A stretch of 64,000 bases of DNA from Afipia sp. P52-10 (GTDB taxonomy: Bacteria; Pseudomonadota; Alphaproteobacteria; Rhizobiales; Xanthobacteraceae): positions 212,460 to 276,459 of the forward strand of contig NZ_AZSJ01000003.1 of the NCBI RefSeq assembly GCF_000516555.1, written 5' to 3'. Below the pieces are notes generated by a model, which was given only the letters and a program-made list of their open reading frames with translations, had not been told where the DNA came from and made no database searches. The first letter of the stretch is position 1, and every line of letters begins with the position of its first letter. The position numbers were made by a program, and so were the translations under genes. Below are positions 1 to 8,246 of the stretch, piece after piece.

Positions 1-300
1 CACCACGGTCACGCCGGATGCGTCCGGCGTTCCGCACGCGATGGTTTTACGGCTTGCTTCGCATGACCCCCGGTGTCCGGTGCTGGCACCACCGTCAGTC
101 GAAGGCGCGGGCCGCCGCGCCAGGATCATGCGACTTGGGCCGTCCTCCGACGCGGCGTGGTCGTCACCGCCTGCCGCCGCCTGTGGACCTGCCACAGTCG
201 GCAACCGGCGGATCGAACACCGCGCGGGGCCACCGCATCCCGCCCCGCGGCCGTGACGATCGCGAACGCCCCTCGCACCGGGGCGGGATAGCTAGGAATA
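1..300. repeat. Gene-free, repeat-like stretch
   Basis: No reading frame here looks like a protein: the open frames overlap on both strands and are rich in Arg, Pro and Ala. Read on the minus strand, the text resembles, from memory, a family of multi-copy non-coding sequences that litter Bradyrhizobium and Rhodopseudomonas genomes and are often mis-annotated as short Arg-rich proteins. That match is recollection, not a search. Near the right end two copies of TAGGAATAT (293-301 and 310-318) are 17 bp apart, and ATAGCT (288-293) faces AGCTAT (304-309). These could be a promoter or operator remnant. Confidence 0.35.
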
Positions 301-448
301 TAGAGCTATTAGGAATATTGTCAAGAGGCGCCGCGCCAGTGAAATCCCTCCCTTCCCCGGCGCCTCTTCGTCCCTCCCCCCGTGCGGGGAGGGTGAAGGA
401 AGCGCATTGTTGAATGACGGCCGCATGCCCCATCCGCGCAGGGGTTAT

Positions 449-487
449 GGATTCCGGGTTCGATGCTTCGCATCGCCCCGGAATGAC
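449..487. repeat. REP-like palindrome
   Basis: ATTCCGGG (451-458) is mirrored by CCCGGAAT (477-484), with an inner stem CGATG (461-465)/CATCG (471-475). This is the typical form of the short palindromic intergenic elements common in Bradyrhizobiaceae, recognised from memory. The remaining sequence up to 604 holds no convincing gene. A C-rich/G-rich complementary pair near 375-400 is also repeat-like. Confidence 0.6.
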
Positions 488-604
488 GGCTGAGGGTGTG
501 GATGTACTCGCGCCACGGAATGATGGCGGAGGGTGGATGCGTCCCGGCGCATCCAACCTGTCGTGCAACTTGTCATCCCCGCACAGGCAGGGCGAGAGCT
601 GGGC

Positions 605-1603
605 TTACCCCACCTTCACCACCACCTTGCCGAGCGCCTCGCGCGCGGCGAGGCTTGCGATCGCGTCACCGCCCTTCTCCAGCAGGTAGGCTTTCGAGAC
701 CAGCGGCTTGATCTTGCCCTGCTGATAGAGCGCGATGATCGCTTGCGTGTTCTCGCGGCTCTTCTGTGGATGCTCCTTCTTGAAGCCGCCGGAATAGACG
801 CCGACGATCTGACAGGTCTTCAACAGCGGCAGGTTGAGCGCGATCTTCGGGATGCCCGCCGGAAAGCCGACCACCAGAAAACGCCCGCCCCAGGCCATCG
901 AGCGCAGCGCCGCCTCGGCGTAGTCGCCGCCGACCGGGTCGTAGACGACGTCGAAGCCCTTCTCACCCGCAACCGACTTGAACAGATCGGCGAGCGCCTT
1001 TTGTCCGGCACGATCGAACGGGCCGCGCGGATAGACGATACCCTCGTCGGCGCCGGCCTTCTTTGCCGCATCCACCTTCTCCTGCGAGGAGGCGGCCGCG
1101 ATCACATACGCGCCGAACGCCTTGCCGAGTTCGACCGCAGCGATGCCAACGCCGCCGGCCGCGCCGAGCACCAACAGCCGCTCGCCGGGCTTGATGTCGG
1201 CGCGATCCTTCAGCGCCATGTATGACGTGTTGTACATGGAGGAGAATGCGGACGCGTCTTCGAACGACATCCCTTCCGGGATCGGCGACAGCCGGTCCGC
1301 CGGCGTCGCGATCTTCTCGGCCATGCCGCCATGGCCGATCGAGCCGAACACACGATCGCCGGCCTTGAACGCGGTGACGCCCGCACCGACCTGCTCGACC
1401 ACGCCGGCGATCTCGCCGCCCGGTGCAAACGGACGCGGCGGCTTCGTCTGATAAAGGTCCTGGATCGTCAGCACGTCGGGATAGTTCACGCCGCAGGCCT
1501 TGATCGCCACCAGCACCTCGTTCGCGGCAGGAACGGGATCGGGAACCGTCTCAAACACCAGTGTTTCCGGTCCGCCGGGATTGTGGCTGCGCAAGGCCTT
1601 CAT
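605..1603 (-). CDS. NADPH:quinone oxidoreductase (zinc-independent MDR family)
   Basis: A 332-aa medium-chain dehydrogenase/reductase of the quinone oxidoreductase group. It is expected to transfer hydride from NADPH to quinones or enoyl-type acceptors in the cytosol. The N-terminal GroES-like domain has the family pattern around GVNYPD (39-44) and GGEIAGVVEQVG. The Rossmann domain carries GAAGGVGIAAVELG (about 147-160), the NADPH-binding loop. No structural zinc cysteines are seen. The frame stays open for a further 295 codons upstream, antisense to the next gene. The ATG at 1603 was chosen because it has GGAG just upstream and begins the conserved MKAL start. It is divergent from the hydrolase at 1802, with 198 bp between. 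Natural substrate unknown. Confidence 0.88.
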   Translation of the reverse strand: MKALRSHNPGGPETLVFETVPDPVPAANEVLVAIKACGVNYPDVLTIQDLYQTKPPRPFAPGGEIAGVVEQVGAGVTAFKAGDRVFGSIGHGGMAEKIATPADRLSPIPEGMSFEDASAFSSMYNTSYMALKDRADIKPGERLLVLGAAGGVGIAAVELGKAFGAYVIAAASSQEKVDAAKKAGADEGIVYPRGPFDRAGQKALADLFKSVAGEKGFDVVYDPVGGDYAEAALRSMAWGGRFLVVGFPAGIPKIALNLPLLKTCQIVGVYSGGFKKEHPQKSRENTQAIIALYQQGKIKPLVSKAYLLEKGGDAIASLAAREALGKVVVKVG

Positions 1604-1801
1604 CGAACTCTCCTCCTGCGATGTGACTGCGTTCATGATTGGGCGCGCAAGGTGGGACAGCGCGCGCATCGACACAAGCGACGCGCGAGCGATGAACCCA
1701 TTCCGCCGGCGCAAGCCTGACGGCGCCTTCGCGCGGCGCATTACCTTGCTGCAGCTGCCAAGCAATGGAATGATGCCGCAAAACCAGGCGGGAGAAACGC
1801 G

Positions 1802-2797
1802 ATGGCGGGATGGACCTACAGCAAGGGCCTGCACGATCTCGGCAACGGCTGCTTCGCCTATCTGCAGCCGGACGGAAGCTGGGGCTGGAGCAACGCGGGG
1901 CTGATCTCCGACAGCGGCCAGACGCTGCTGGTCGATACCCTCTATGACCTGAAGCTGACCCGCGCGATGCTCGACACCATGCGCGCCTCGGTCCCGGCGG
2001 CCGCCACCATCGGCACCCTCGTCAACACCCATTCCAACGCAGATCACACCTTCGGCAACCAGCTTGTCGCAGGCGCACAGATCATCGCCTCGCAGAAGTG
2101 CTACGACGAGATGAAGGACATCGACGTCGAGGCGCGGCGGCAGGAGCTGAAGAACTGGCAAGCACTCGGCGACGCAGGCCTGTTCCAGCACGAGAACCTC
2201 GCAGGCAACTTCGACTTCGAGGGCATCGTGCTGACGATGCCGACGCAGACGTTCGAGCGCGAACTCGACCTCAAGGTCGGCGACAAGGCGCTGAAGCTCG
2301 TGGAAGTCGGACCAGCGCACACGCGCGGCGATATCCTGGTTCACGTCCCGCAGGACAAGACCGTGTTCACCGGCGATATCGTCTTCTCCAACGGTCACCC
2401 GCCCGCCTGGGCCGGCCCGATCTCCAACTGGATCAAGGCGTGCGATCTGATCATGAGCTGGGACGTGGAGACCATCGTCCCCGGCCATGGGCCGATCGTC
2501 CAGAAGAGCGCGCTGCGCGATTTCAAAGCCTATTTCGAGTATCTGACGCGCGAAGCGCGCAAACGCTACGACGCCGGTCTGAGCGTCTCCGACGCGGCCT
2601 ACGATATCGATCTGTCGCCGTTCGATGGCTGGCTCGATCCGGAGCGGATCATCGTCAACGTCAACACGCTCTACAAGGACTTCGGCGCGACGTCCGGGCT
2701 ATCGCCCGTCGAACTGCGCGGCTGGATGGGCCGTTACCGCCGCGAGCGCCGCGAACAGGCTCATCCGCATGCCGGGCATGACCATGATCATTCATGA
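1802..2797 (+). CDS. MBL-fold metallo-hydrolase
   Basis: A 331-aa metallo-beta-lactamase-fold protein. The zinc motif HSNADH gives ligands H77, D81 and H82. Further ligands are expected in GPAHTRGD (second His), VFTGDIVF (bridging Asp) and VPGHGP (last His). The C-terminal quarter is helical and ends in a His-rich tail (HPHAGHDHDH) that may bind metal. It resembles the branch often annotated as cyclase or hydrolase of unknown substrate rather than true beta-lactamases, since no signal peptide is present. GGGAG lies 8 bp before the ATG. Substrate cannot be named from sequence. Confidence 0.85.
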   Translation: MAGWTYSKGLHDLGNGCFAYLQPDGSWGWSNAGLISDSGQTLLVDTLYDLKLTRAMLDTMRASVPAAATIGTLVNTHSNADHTFGNQLVAGAQIIASQKCYDEMKDIDVEARRQELKNWQALGDAGLFQHENLAGNFDFEGIVLTMPTQTFERELDLKVGDKALKLVEVGPAHTRGDILVHVPQDKTVFTGDIVFSNGHPPAWAGPISNWIKACDLIMSWDVETIVPGHGPIVQKSALRDFKAYFEYLTREARKRYDAGLSVSDAAYDIDLSPFDGWLDPERIIVNVNTLYKDFGATSGLSPVELRGWMGRYRRERREQAHPHAGHDHDHS

Positions 2798-2965
2798 CCA
2801 CGGCCCTTCACGGTGGAACCTATACCGCCCTTGCACGACCGCGACGAACTCGCCACCCAATCGGGAACAGCATTCCGGCCACCTCCATTGGAAAGCCCCA
2901 ATGCCGACCCCATATGAGGGCTCTGGCGCCGTTGCGGCGCAGGCCCATGACGTGCAGGAACCAGC

Positions 2966-3265
2966 TTGAGCGACGCCGCGACCAAAGCCGAACTCGACCG
3001 CTATTTCATCTGGATCGAACAGCAACTCCCCGACAGGCTCGCCCGCTTCCTGCGCTGGTTGCGCCAGCCGGCGGTGCTGCCGGTGCGCATCGTCGTCTCG
3101 CTGCTGCTGATCATCGGCGGCTTGCTCTCATTCCTGCCGGTCCTTGGCATCTGGATGCTGCCGCTTGGGCTGATGATCATCGCCGAGGATCTGCCATTCC
3201 TGCAGCCGCCACTGGTGCGCATCTTCCAGTGGATCGAGCGCAAGTGGCAAAGCCGCCGCGGCTGA
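2966..3265 (+). CDS. Small transmembrane protein
   Basis: A 99-aa protein with a charged N-terminal helix and one long or two short membrane segments between about 37 and 75 (VVSLLLIIGGLLSFLPVLGIW, then LPLGLMIIAEDLPFL). It ends in a basic, Trp-containing tail. The Gly/Pro-rich hydrophobic hairpin resembles small inner-membrane proteins of unknown function found in many Proteobacteria. The start is TTG at 2966, supported by AGGA at 2956-2959, six bases upstream; no in-frame ATG lies before the membrane part. It follows the hydrolase by 168 bp. Function unknown. Confidence 0.65.
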   Translation: MSDAATKAELDRYFIWIEQQLPDRLARFLRWLRQPAVLPVRIVVSLLLIIGGLLSFLPVLGIWMLPLGLMIIAEDLPFLQPPLVRIFQWIERKWQSRRG

Positions 3266-3293
3266 GCCATTCCACCCCGCATCTTGCGCATCA

Positions 3294-3488
3294 TCACGGC
3301 CGCACGGACGCGCGGTAGATCGCGACCAGGCCGAGCAGAAGCGCCGCCACGAACAGCCACGTCGGATTGTCGCAGAGCAGGCCCGCACTGCTGCACACGC
3401 GATCGGCCACCGCGGAGCGATGGACGTTATTTCCGGCCCAAGCCGCAAACGCCGCGACTGCGAAGACAACTCCTGCGAGAAAAGTCAT
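3294..3488 (-). CDS. Small membrane protein, hypothetical
   Basis: A 64-aa protein starting MTFLAGVV. It has an N-terminal hydrophobic segment (about 2-19), a short loop with two Cys (VCSSAGLLC) and a second hydrophobic segment (about 46-58, WLFVAALLLGLVAI). This gives a two-helix hairpin with an extracytoplasmic loop that could form a disulfide. The ATG at 3488 was preferred over upstream ATGs because GGAG precedes it by about 7 bases and the upstream residues are not membrane-like. It is convergent with the gene at 2966. Function unknown. Confidence 0.5.
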   Translation of the reverse strand: MTFLAGVVFAVAAFAAWAGNNVHRSAVADRVCSSAGLLCDNPTWLFVAALLLGLVAIYRASVRP

Positions 3489-3758
3489 CCCTGATCTCCA
3501 TCGCCAGGACGATGCAGCGAGTGTGCAGGCCCCATGCAAAGGCTTCGTTCGCATCATTCCTCGAATTGTCGGAAGTCACCGTGCAGGTGCGGCAAGCGAT
3601 TCAAAAGACGGTAGAAATCGATACCGCCGGGCGTCAAGCGGCGCTTGATCGCGCCTCCGCAACCGCCTCACGGGTCCGATCGATCTCCTGCGCGCGTGCG
3701 GCAGAATTGCAACGAGTCCCGTAACTTGCACGGCCTGATTGAATATTTTTGCTTTCGC

Positions 3759-3776
3759 GAATCAATATTTTGATTC
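3759..3776. promoter_or_regulatory. AT-rich dyad upstream of orphan parA
   Basis: GAATCAA (3759-3765) and TTGATTC (3770-3776) form a perfect 7-bp inverted repeat around TATT, in an AT-rich patch that stands out from the GC-rich surroundings. It lies 34 bp before the parA start. A related half-site (TGATTGAATATTTTT) lies just upstream at 3737-3751. This is the expected place for an operator or autoregulatory site. The binding protein is not known. Confidence 0.45.
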
Positions 3777-3810
3777 AGCGTCGCCTCCGCACACAAATGG
3801 AGGCTCGCCC

Positions 3811-4491
3811 GTGAATGTTATCGTCTTTGCGTCGCGCAAAGGCGGCTCTGGGAAAAGCACCCTCGCCGCTCATCTTGCTGCACATGCGCACAAAACTCTG
3901 AAGTCCTGTTTGCTTGTGGACGCGGACCCGCAAGGCTCACTGAGCCTCTGGCAGCGGTTACGCGGCACCGGCGAACCGCCGATCAAGACCGCTGTGCGCT
4001 CGGTCGGCGAGATCGTCGCAGCCGCAAAGCGCGACGGCTACGAATGGGTGTTCATCGACACGCCGCCGACCATCGCCGCCGTCGTTGACGACGCGATCCG
4101 CCACGCGACGCTGGTGGTGATCCCGGCGCGGCCTGGCGTGTTCGATATCGACGCCGTGGTGGAAACCATTTCGACCTGCCGCTCGGCGCGCAAGCCTTAC
4201 GCGGTGGTGATGAACGGCGCGCCTGCACGCCGCGATGACGTCGAGAGTCCGCTGGTGACGATCGCCCGCGAAAGCCTCGCCAAGATGCGCGCCCCGGTCT
4301 GGGGCGGCCAGGTCACCAACCGCGCCAATTACGTGCTCGCACTCAGCCATGGCGAAGGCGCCCGCGAGTACGATCCGGACAGCCGCGCCGCCAGCGAGAT
4401 CGGCCGGCTCTGGGCCGCAATCGAACGGTCCGTGAAGGCCATTCGCGGTACCGCTTCGGCCAATGGCGCCATGCACAGGCAGGCGGCCTGA
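3811..4491 (+). CDS. Orphan ParA/MinD-family ATPase
   Basis: A 226-aa deviant-Walker ATPase. KGGSGKST at residues 10-17 has the signature first lysine, followed by LLVDADPQGS (Walker A' region) and VFIDTPPT (Walker B). ParA proteins dimerise on nucleoid DNA with ATP and position plasmids, chromosomes or protein cargo. The start is GTG 3811, with GGAGG at 3799-3803; the 24 upstream in-frame residues are unlike the family. No parB, parS-like site or known cargo gene is adjacent. The closest functional analogues are solo ParAs (ParC, PpfA, McdA types), but the cargo cannot be named. Confidence 0.85.
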   Translation: MNVIVFASRKGGSGKSTLAAHLAAHAHKTLKSCLLVDADPQGSLSLWQRLRGTGEPPIKTAVRSVGEIVAAAKRDGYEWVFIDTPPTIAAVVDDAIRHATLVVIPARPGVFDIDAVVETISTCRSARKPYAVVMNGAPARRDDVESPLVTIARESLAKMRAPVWGGQVTNRANYVLALSHGEGAREYDPDSRAASEIGRLWAAIERSVKAIRGTASANGAMHRQAA

Positions 4492-4534
4492 CATCGGCTT
4501 GGGGCCCAAGTTGGGGGCAACTTGAGGTCTACAA

Positions 4535-4566
4535 AGCGGCCCGTCGGAGCGATCCGGCGGGCCGCT
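4535..4566. terminator. Hairpin after parA
   Basis: AGCGGCCCG (4535-4543) pairs perfectly with CGGGCCGCT (4558-4566) over a 14-nt loop, 44 bp after the parA stop. There is no clear T-run on either strand, so it may be a weak or bidirectional terminator, or simply an intergenic palindrome. Confidence 0.4.
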
Positions 4567-4740
4567 CTCGTATATCTGGCTCGTATGTCTGGCCAATTAG
4601 ATTGTTCTCACGCTGCGGCTGGGTCGCTCTCGCGCTCGGCCGCATGGCTGCCGGAAGCCGCCGTCCTCCGCGCCAGGGGCGATCCTTGATCACCACCGCC
4701 CTGACCACATCTCCTCGCTCCTGATCGGCGCGCGGCCCGG

Positions 4741-4992
4741 TTAAAGCTGGCCGTTGTCCTGCAGATGCTTCACGCACACCGGCCGCAGCTTGGCCCGGTT
4801 CTGCTTCAGGCAATCAAGAATGGCCATATCGCCATCATTGATGACTTTACGGCAGACGCGGCTCGCGTCGCGGCCGCAGGCGCTTTCATCCTTGGCCCGA
4901 TCGCGCGCGAAAGCTTGGTTGGACGGACCGCCAGCGCTCACGGCCAGCGCGGAAATGAACGACAAAGCGAGCAATATGCGAGCAAAAGTCAT
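4741..4992 (-). CDS. Secreted Cys-rich repeat protein
   Basis: An 83-aa protein with a signal peptide (MTFARILLALSFISALAVSA, likely cut near AFA/RD at about 29). The mature part contains one unit of the four-Cys pattern C-x6-C-x13-C-x11-C, resembling the Cys_rich_FGFR1-type repeat found in alphaproteobacterial secreted proteins. The cysteines probably form periplasmic disulfides. It is divergent from hpnC (187 bp between) and convergent with parA. Role unknown; no link to hopanoid synthesis is shown. Confidence 0.65.
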   Translation of the reverse strand: MTFARILLALSFISALAVSAGGPSNQAFARDRAKDESACGRDASRVCRKVINDGDMAILDCLKQNRAKLRPVCVKHLQDNGQL

Positions 4993-5179
4993 CGTCTTTC
5001 CTCAAAAATGCGCTATCGAAGCGGTTCCGGGCCCTTGGGCGCGGCGTTAGCCATGGTTTATTTCCGGGCCGAACTGTGACATACGTCACTCGCTTCTCAG
5101 CCGACAAACCGTTAAAACCCGGCGCTTTCGGGGCAGCCGGCTGTCCAATCCATCAACTCAGTCAGACCAGCAACGTTTC

Positions 5180-6058
5180 ATGAAGGCCGCGCGCGAACTC
5201 AGATCAGGCAAGGGACACAAGGACGAAAACTTTCCCGTCGCCTCCTTTGTCATCGAAGCCCGCCACCGCGGGCTGATCCTGGCGTTCTACGAGTTCGTCC
5301 GGATCGCCGACGACATCGCCGACCATGCCTCGCTGACGCCTGCGGAAAAGCTCGCCCAGCTCGACCGGCTGGAAGCCGAGCTGAAGGGCACGGGCGAAGG
5401 GCAGGCCGAGGCCGTGCGGCTGCGTCATGCGCTGGCCGAGCGCGGGATGTCGTCGCAGCATCCGTGCGACGTGCTGACCGCATTCCGCATGGACGTGACC
5501 AAACTGCGCTACAAGGATTGGGACGAGCTGATCCATTACTGCAATTACTCGGCGATGCCGGTCGGCCGCTTCGTGCTCGACGTGCATGGCGAAAGCAAAG
5601 CCACCTGGGTCGCCTCCGACGCGCTGTGCGCGGCGCTGCAGATCAACAACCACCTGCAGGACTGCGGCAAGGACTATCGCGCCCTCAACCGCGTCTATCT
5701 TCCGCAGGATGTGATGGATGCCGCCGGCGTCAGCGTCGAAGCGATTGGAGAAGACCAGGCCTCCCCCGCGCTGCGCAAATGCCTACACGATCTCGCGCTC
5801 GGCGCCGAACGGCTGCTGCACGACAGCCTCGTGCTGGCGCCGCAGGTCCAGAACACCCGCCTGGCGCTCGAGATCGGCGTGATCCAAACCTACGCCCAGA
5901 AGATCGTCGATATGCTCAAGGTGCGCGATCCGCTCCGCGAGCGCGTGCATCTGAACAAGTGGGAGCTGCTCGGCGCCAGCGTGACCAGCCTGGCGGGCGG
6001 ACTTTTGCGCCGCGCCGGGCGCGCTGCCACGCCGGGTCAGACCTCGCGAGCCGCCTGA
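5180..6058 (+). CDS. hpnC: Hydroxysqualene synthase HpnC
   Basis: A 292-aa squalene/phytoene-synthase-fold enzyme that converts presqualene diphosphate to hydroxysqualene, the second of three HpnD-HpnC-HpnE steps from farnesyl diphosphate to squalene. The first Asp-rich motif is FVRIADDIADH (about 41-51). The second region is NHLQDCGKDYRALNRVYLP, where the usual D-x3-D pattern is kept as DCGKD. It starts the operon hpnC-hpnD-hpnE-shc-hpnG, with only five bases before hpnD. No strong Shine-Dalgarno is seen before the ATG. Assignment rests on motifs and gene order. Confidence 0.95.
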   Translation: MKAARELRSGKGHKDENFPVASFVIEARHRGLILAFYEFVRIADDIADHASLTPAEKLAQLDRLEAELKGTGEGQAEAVRLRHALAERGMSSQHPCDVLTAFRMDVTKLRYKDWDELIHYCNYSAMPVGRFVLDVHGESKATWVASDALCAALQINNHLQDCGKDYRALNRVYLPQDVMDAAGVSVEAIGEDQASPALRKCLHDLALGAERLLHDSLVLAPQVQNTRLALEIGVIQTYAQKIVDMLKVRDPLRERVHLNKWELLGASVTSLAGGLLRRAGRAATPGQTSRAA

Positions 6059-6063
6059 ACGCC

Positions 6064-6918
6064 ATGACCGCCCTGCACGACACCGATCAGGCTCAGAGCC
6101 AGGCCGAGGCCCATCAGGCCTCCGCCTCGCCGTCGTCGTTCTATGCGGCGATGCGCATCCTGCCCGCGGCGCAACGCGACGCCATGTTCCTGATCTACAG
6201 CTTCTGCCGCCAGGTTGACGACGTCGCCGACTCCGACCGGCCGCACGAGCAGCGCCAGCGCGAGCTCGCGCAGTGGCGCAAGGACATCGAAGCCGTCTAC
6301 GCCGGCCAGCCGCCTGCGCACCTCGCCGACTACCCGAAGACGATCAAGCAGTTCGACCTGCAGCGCGAGGACTTCCTCGCCGTCATCGACGGTATGGAGA
6401 TGGACGCGAAGGAAGACATCCGCGCGCCGGACTTCGCCACCCTCGACCTCTACTGCGACCGCGTCGCCAGCGCCGTCGGCCGCCTGTCCGTCAACGTGTT
6501 CGGTATGCCCCGCACCGACGGCGTGGCGCTTGCCTATCACCTCGGCCGGGCGCTGCAGCTGACCAATATCCTGCGCGACATCGACGAGGATGCGGGGATC
6601 GGCCGCCTCTACCTGCCGCGCGAGGCGCTGTACCACGTCGGCATCACCTCGTTCGATCCGGCCGTCGTGACGGCAAGCCCATCGATTCCGAAGGTCTGCG
6701 AGTCGCTCGTGATCCGCGCCCGCGAACATTACAAGCAGGCGCATGCGATCATGGACCGCAATCCGCGCCGCACCGTGAAGGCGCCACGCATCATGGGCAA
6801 GTATTACGGGAGCATTCTCGACCTGCTCGTTGCCCGCGGATTCGCTTCGCCTCGCGAACCGGTCCGCGTCAACAAGCTCACCCGCATCGCCATTCTGTTA
6901 CGTTACGCATTTATCTGA
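6064..6918 (+). CDS. hpnD: Presqualene diphosphate synthase HpnD
   Basis: A 284-aa squalene/phytoene-synthase-fold enzyme that condenses two farnesyl diphosphates into presqualene diphosphate. Both Mg-binding Asp-rich motifs are clear: FCRQVDDVADSD (about 48-59) and QLTNILRDIDEDAGIGRLYLP (about 165-185). The frame is open 200 codons upstream inside hpnC, but the ATG at 6064 fits the family length and the operon spacing. Its TGA overlaps the hpnE ATG by one base (TGATG), which suggests translational coupling. Confidence 0.96.
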   Translation: MTALHDTDQAQSQAEAHQASASPSSFYAAMRILPAAQRDAMFLIYSFCRQVDDVADSDRPHEQRQRELAQWRKDIEAVYAGQPPAHLADYPKTIKQFDLQREDFLAVIDGMEMDAKEDIRAPDFATLDLYCDRVASAVGRLSVNVFGMPRTDGVALAYHLGRALQLTNILRDIDEDAGIGRLYLPREALYHVGITSFDPAVVTASPSIPKVCESLVIRAREHYKQAHAIMDRNPRRTVKAPRIMGKYYGSILDLLVARGFASPREPVRVNKLTRIAILLRYAFI

Positions 6919-8162
6919 TGAAACCCACAGTCCACATCATCGGCGCCGGCGTGTCCGGCCTCGCAGCCGCCGTTCGGCTTTCCAACGCCGGCTTCGGCGT
7001 GCATGTGCATGAGGCAACGCCGCAAGCCGGCGGCCGTTGCCGCTCATTCTATGACGCGGCCACCGATCTCGTGATCGATAACGGCAATCACCTGGTGCTG
7101 TCGGGCAACCAGAGCGTCCTCAACTACGCCCGTTCGATCGGCGCCGAGGGCGGCCTCGAAGGTCCCGAGCACGCCCAGTTCGCCTTCATGGACTTGAAGA
7201 GCAACAAGCGCTGGCTGTTGCAGATGAACGATGGCCGCATTCCGCTCTGGATCTTCCAGGACGGCAAGCGCGTGCCCGACACCACGCCGGGCGACTACAT
7301 GGCGATGGCGCCGCTGCTGTGGGCCGGCAACAACGATCTCGTCGGCGACAAGATCAAGTGCGAAGGCCCGCTTTACGAACGGCTGGTGCAGCCGCTTCTG
7401 CTCGCGGCCCTCAATATCGATCCGCCGCTCGGCTCCGCCGGGCTTGCCGCTGCCATCATGCGCGGCACGCTGCTGGCAGGCGGCCAGGCCTGCCGGCCGC
7501 TGATCGCCCGCGAGGGCTTGAGCAACGTGCTGGTGGAGCCCGCGGTGAAGCAGCTGCGCGAGCGCGGCGCCACCGTGCAGTTCGATAACGAGCTGCACCG
7601 CATTACACTCAACGGCGATCGCGTCACCGCGCTCTCCTTCGGCAACGAAACGGTCACGCTCGGCGCGAACGACAAGGTTGTGCTCGCGGTGCCCGCACGG
7701 CAGGCGACGACGCTGCTGCCGAGCCTGAGCGCACCGACGCAGTTCGTCTCGATCCTGAACGGCCACTTCCGCTGCGATCCGCCAAAGGACACGCCGCCGA
7801 TCCTCGGCGTCGTCAACGGTCTGGTGGAATGGGTGTTCCCGTTCAAGCAGCGGCTGTCGATCACCATCAGCGCCGCCGACCGGCTGATGAACGCGCCGCG
7901 CGAACAGCTCGCCCAGGACATCTGGGACGACCTGAAGAAGACCACTGGCGTCACCGGCGACCTGCCACGCTGGCAGATCGTGCGGGAACGCCGCGCGACG
8001 TTCGCCGCGACTCCGGAGCAGAATGCGCTGCGCCCCGGCACCGCCACAGAATGGCGCAACCTCGTACTCGCCGGCGACTGGACGGACACCGGGCTGCCCT
8101 CGACCATCGAGGGTTCGATCCAGTCCGGCGACAAGGCCGCCGAGCACATCATCAACGCGTGA
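6918..8162 (+). CDS. hpnE: Hydroxysqualene dehydroxylase HpnE
   Basis: A 414-aa FAD-dependent amine-oxidase/phytoene-desaturase-like protein that reduces hydroxysqualene to squalene. The N-terminal dinucleotide site is IIGAGVSGLAAAVRLSNAG (7-25), followed by an Arg-rich GGRCRSF loop. The C-terminal FAD motif is around LVLAGDWTDTGLPSTIEGSIQSG. The ATG overlaps the hpnD stop by one base. 84 bp separate it from shc, so the two halves of the operon may have separate ribosome entry but probably share a transcript. Confidence 0.95.
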   Translation: MKPTVHIIGAGVSGLAAAVRLSNAGFGVHVHEATPQAGGRCRSFYDAATDLVIDNGNHLVLSGNQSVLNYARSIGAEGGLEGPEHAQFAFMDLKSNKRWLLQMNDGRIPLWIFQDGKRVPDTTPGDYMAMAPLLWAGNNDLVGDKIKCEGPLYERLVQPLLLAALNIDPPLGSAGLAAAIMRGTLLAGGQACRPLIAREGLSNVLVEPAVKQLRERGATVQFDNELHRITLNGDRVTALSFGNETVTLGANDKVVLAVPARQATTLLPSLSAPTQFVSILNGHFRCDPPKDTPPILGVVNGLVEWVFPFKQRLSITISAADRLMNAPREQLAQDIWDDLKKTTGVTGDLPRWQIVRERRATFAATPEQNALRPGTATEWRNLVLAGDWTDTGLPSTIEGSIQSGDKAAEHIINA

Positions 8163-8246
8163 TCCTGACACGCGGGACAGCTTGCGAACCGCAATCACCA
8201 GGACCACGAAGTGACGTAACAAGACGAGAGGCTGATACAAGCGACG

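Noticed and set aside
1604-2488. Long minus-strand open frame continuous with the quinone oxidoreductase
   Set aside because: It is antisense to the metallo-hydrolase, has no family features, and the internal ATG at 1603 has a ribosome site and the conserved N-terminus.
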